Assembly (NCBI GenBank): GCA_050011895.1
Contig: JBEKIF010000152.1
Span: forward strand, 1-5,436
Direction of reading: 5' to 3'
Length of the DNA: 5,436 bases
DNA from: DATBGO01 sp050011895
GTDB lineage: Bacteria > Actinomycetota > Actinomycetes > Streptosporangiales > Streptosporangiaceae
Shown here: one piece after another, positions 5,132-5,436 of the stretch
How positions within the stretch are numbered: the stretch's first letter is position 1
Layout of the letters: every line of letters begins with the position of its first letter
Notes under the pieces: generated by a model
Databases searched by the model: none
Seen by the model: the letters and a program-made list of their open reading frames with translations, nothing else
What the model was told of the DNA's origin: nothing
Translations under genes and position numbers: made by a program

Positions 5132-5436
5132 ATGGCAGACCCATCGCAGGCAGCCGCCACCGCGGGCCAGCGCCCGCTGTGGTTCATCGCCCCTGATGAC
5201 AATGAGACCCGCCGCCGGGCGCTGACCCGCGAGCGGGTCGTCGCCGAGGCCCTCGCGGTCATCAGCGCTGAGGGCGTGGACGCCCTCAGCATGCGCGCCC
5301 TCGCAGCCCGCCTCGGCGTCGTTCCCGGCGCGCTGTACCGCCACGTGCGCAGCAAGGAGCAGCTTTGCGACCTCGTCGTGGACGGGGTGCTGGCCGAGGT
5401 CGACTGCCAGGCCGGCCGCGCGCTCGGCTGGACCGG
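5132..5436 (+). CDS. TetR-family transcriptional regulator, N-terminal part (partial)
   Basis: The first 101 residues are visible; the gene runs off the window. After a short polar leader with RPLWFIAPDD (14-23), residues 31-90 form the TetR DNA-binding domain. TRERVVAEALAVISAEGVDALSM is helix 1 and its turn, RALAARLGVVPGALYRHV is the helix-turn-helix with the recognition helix, and RSKEQLCDLVVDGVL is helix 4. The pattern most resembles regulators that carry a TetR-type C-terminal ligand domain, but that part lies outside the window. The start is ATG 5132, the only in-frame start after a stop codon at 5093-5095. Its purine run GGGGGAG lies only one base upstream, unusually close, so initiation may be weak. 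It is divergent to hsp20 across 147 bp holding two operator-like sites, which fits autoregulation plus control of hsp20. Confidence 0.93.
   Translation, partial: MADPSQAAATAGQRPLWFIAPDDNETRRRALTRERVVAEALAVISAEGVDALSMRALAARLGVVPGALYRHVRSKEQLCDLVVDGVLAEVDCQAGRALGWT

Noticed and set aside
4985..5344. Upstream extension of the hsp20 frame on the minus strand
   Set aside because: It would run antisense through the TetR gene and the promoter; a well-spaced ribosome site fixes the start at 4984.
1..5436. CRISPR array, tRNA or rRNA genes
   Set aside because: No regularly spaced repeats, cloverleaf pattern or rRNA-like sequence seen on either strand.

Overview
The window is high-GC DNA with actinobacterial-type genes: a GTP-dependent PEP carboxykinase, an Hsp20, a TetR regulator, and IS481-like and DUF6788 remnants. 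This fits an Actinomycetota chromosome. Nothing here fixes the genus. The ends fall inside two genes: an acyl-CoA metabolism gene at the left and a TetR-family regulator at the right.

Layout. Bases 1-78 hold the last 25 codons of an enoyl-CoA hydratase/isomerase-like gene. Bases 364-1268 are a scar of mobile DNA. It holds a minus-strand IS481-like transposase broken by a frameshift and a large internal deletion, directly abutting the 3' part of a plus-strand DUF6788 gene. Bases 1269-1860 have no convincing gene but hold the leader of the next gene, with a perfect 16-bp palindrome and a possible -10 box. Bases 1861-3720 are an intact but divergent GTP-type phosphoenolpyruvate carboxykinase (pckG). 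Downstream lie a repeat-bounded stem-loop and a second, different IS481-like remnant (3855-4303, minus), again missing its catalytic middle. The carboxykinase is therefore the only intact gene between two dead insertion sequences. Its codon use looks less GC-biased than its surroundings, which suggests an acquired or second copy.

The right part is a compact stress module. A 38-bp perfect palindrome (terminator) lies downstream of hsp20 (4475-4984, minus). A short intergenic region separates hsp20 from a divergent TetR gene (5132 to the window end, plus). That region holds a good hsp20 promoter whose 17-bp spacer contains a perfect 15-bp inverted repeat. A related half-degenerate copy lies exactly 21 bp away. 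The hsp20 leader also carries a 9-nt segment perfectly complementary to the start-codon region. Together these suggest transcriptional repression by the neighbouring TetR protein, plus a possible RNA-level heat switch. This module is the best candidate for new biology here. The regulatory roles are inferred from sequence only.
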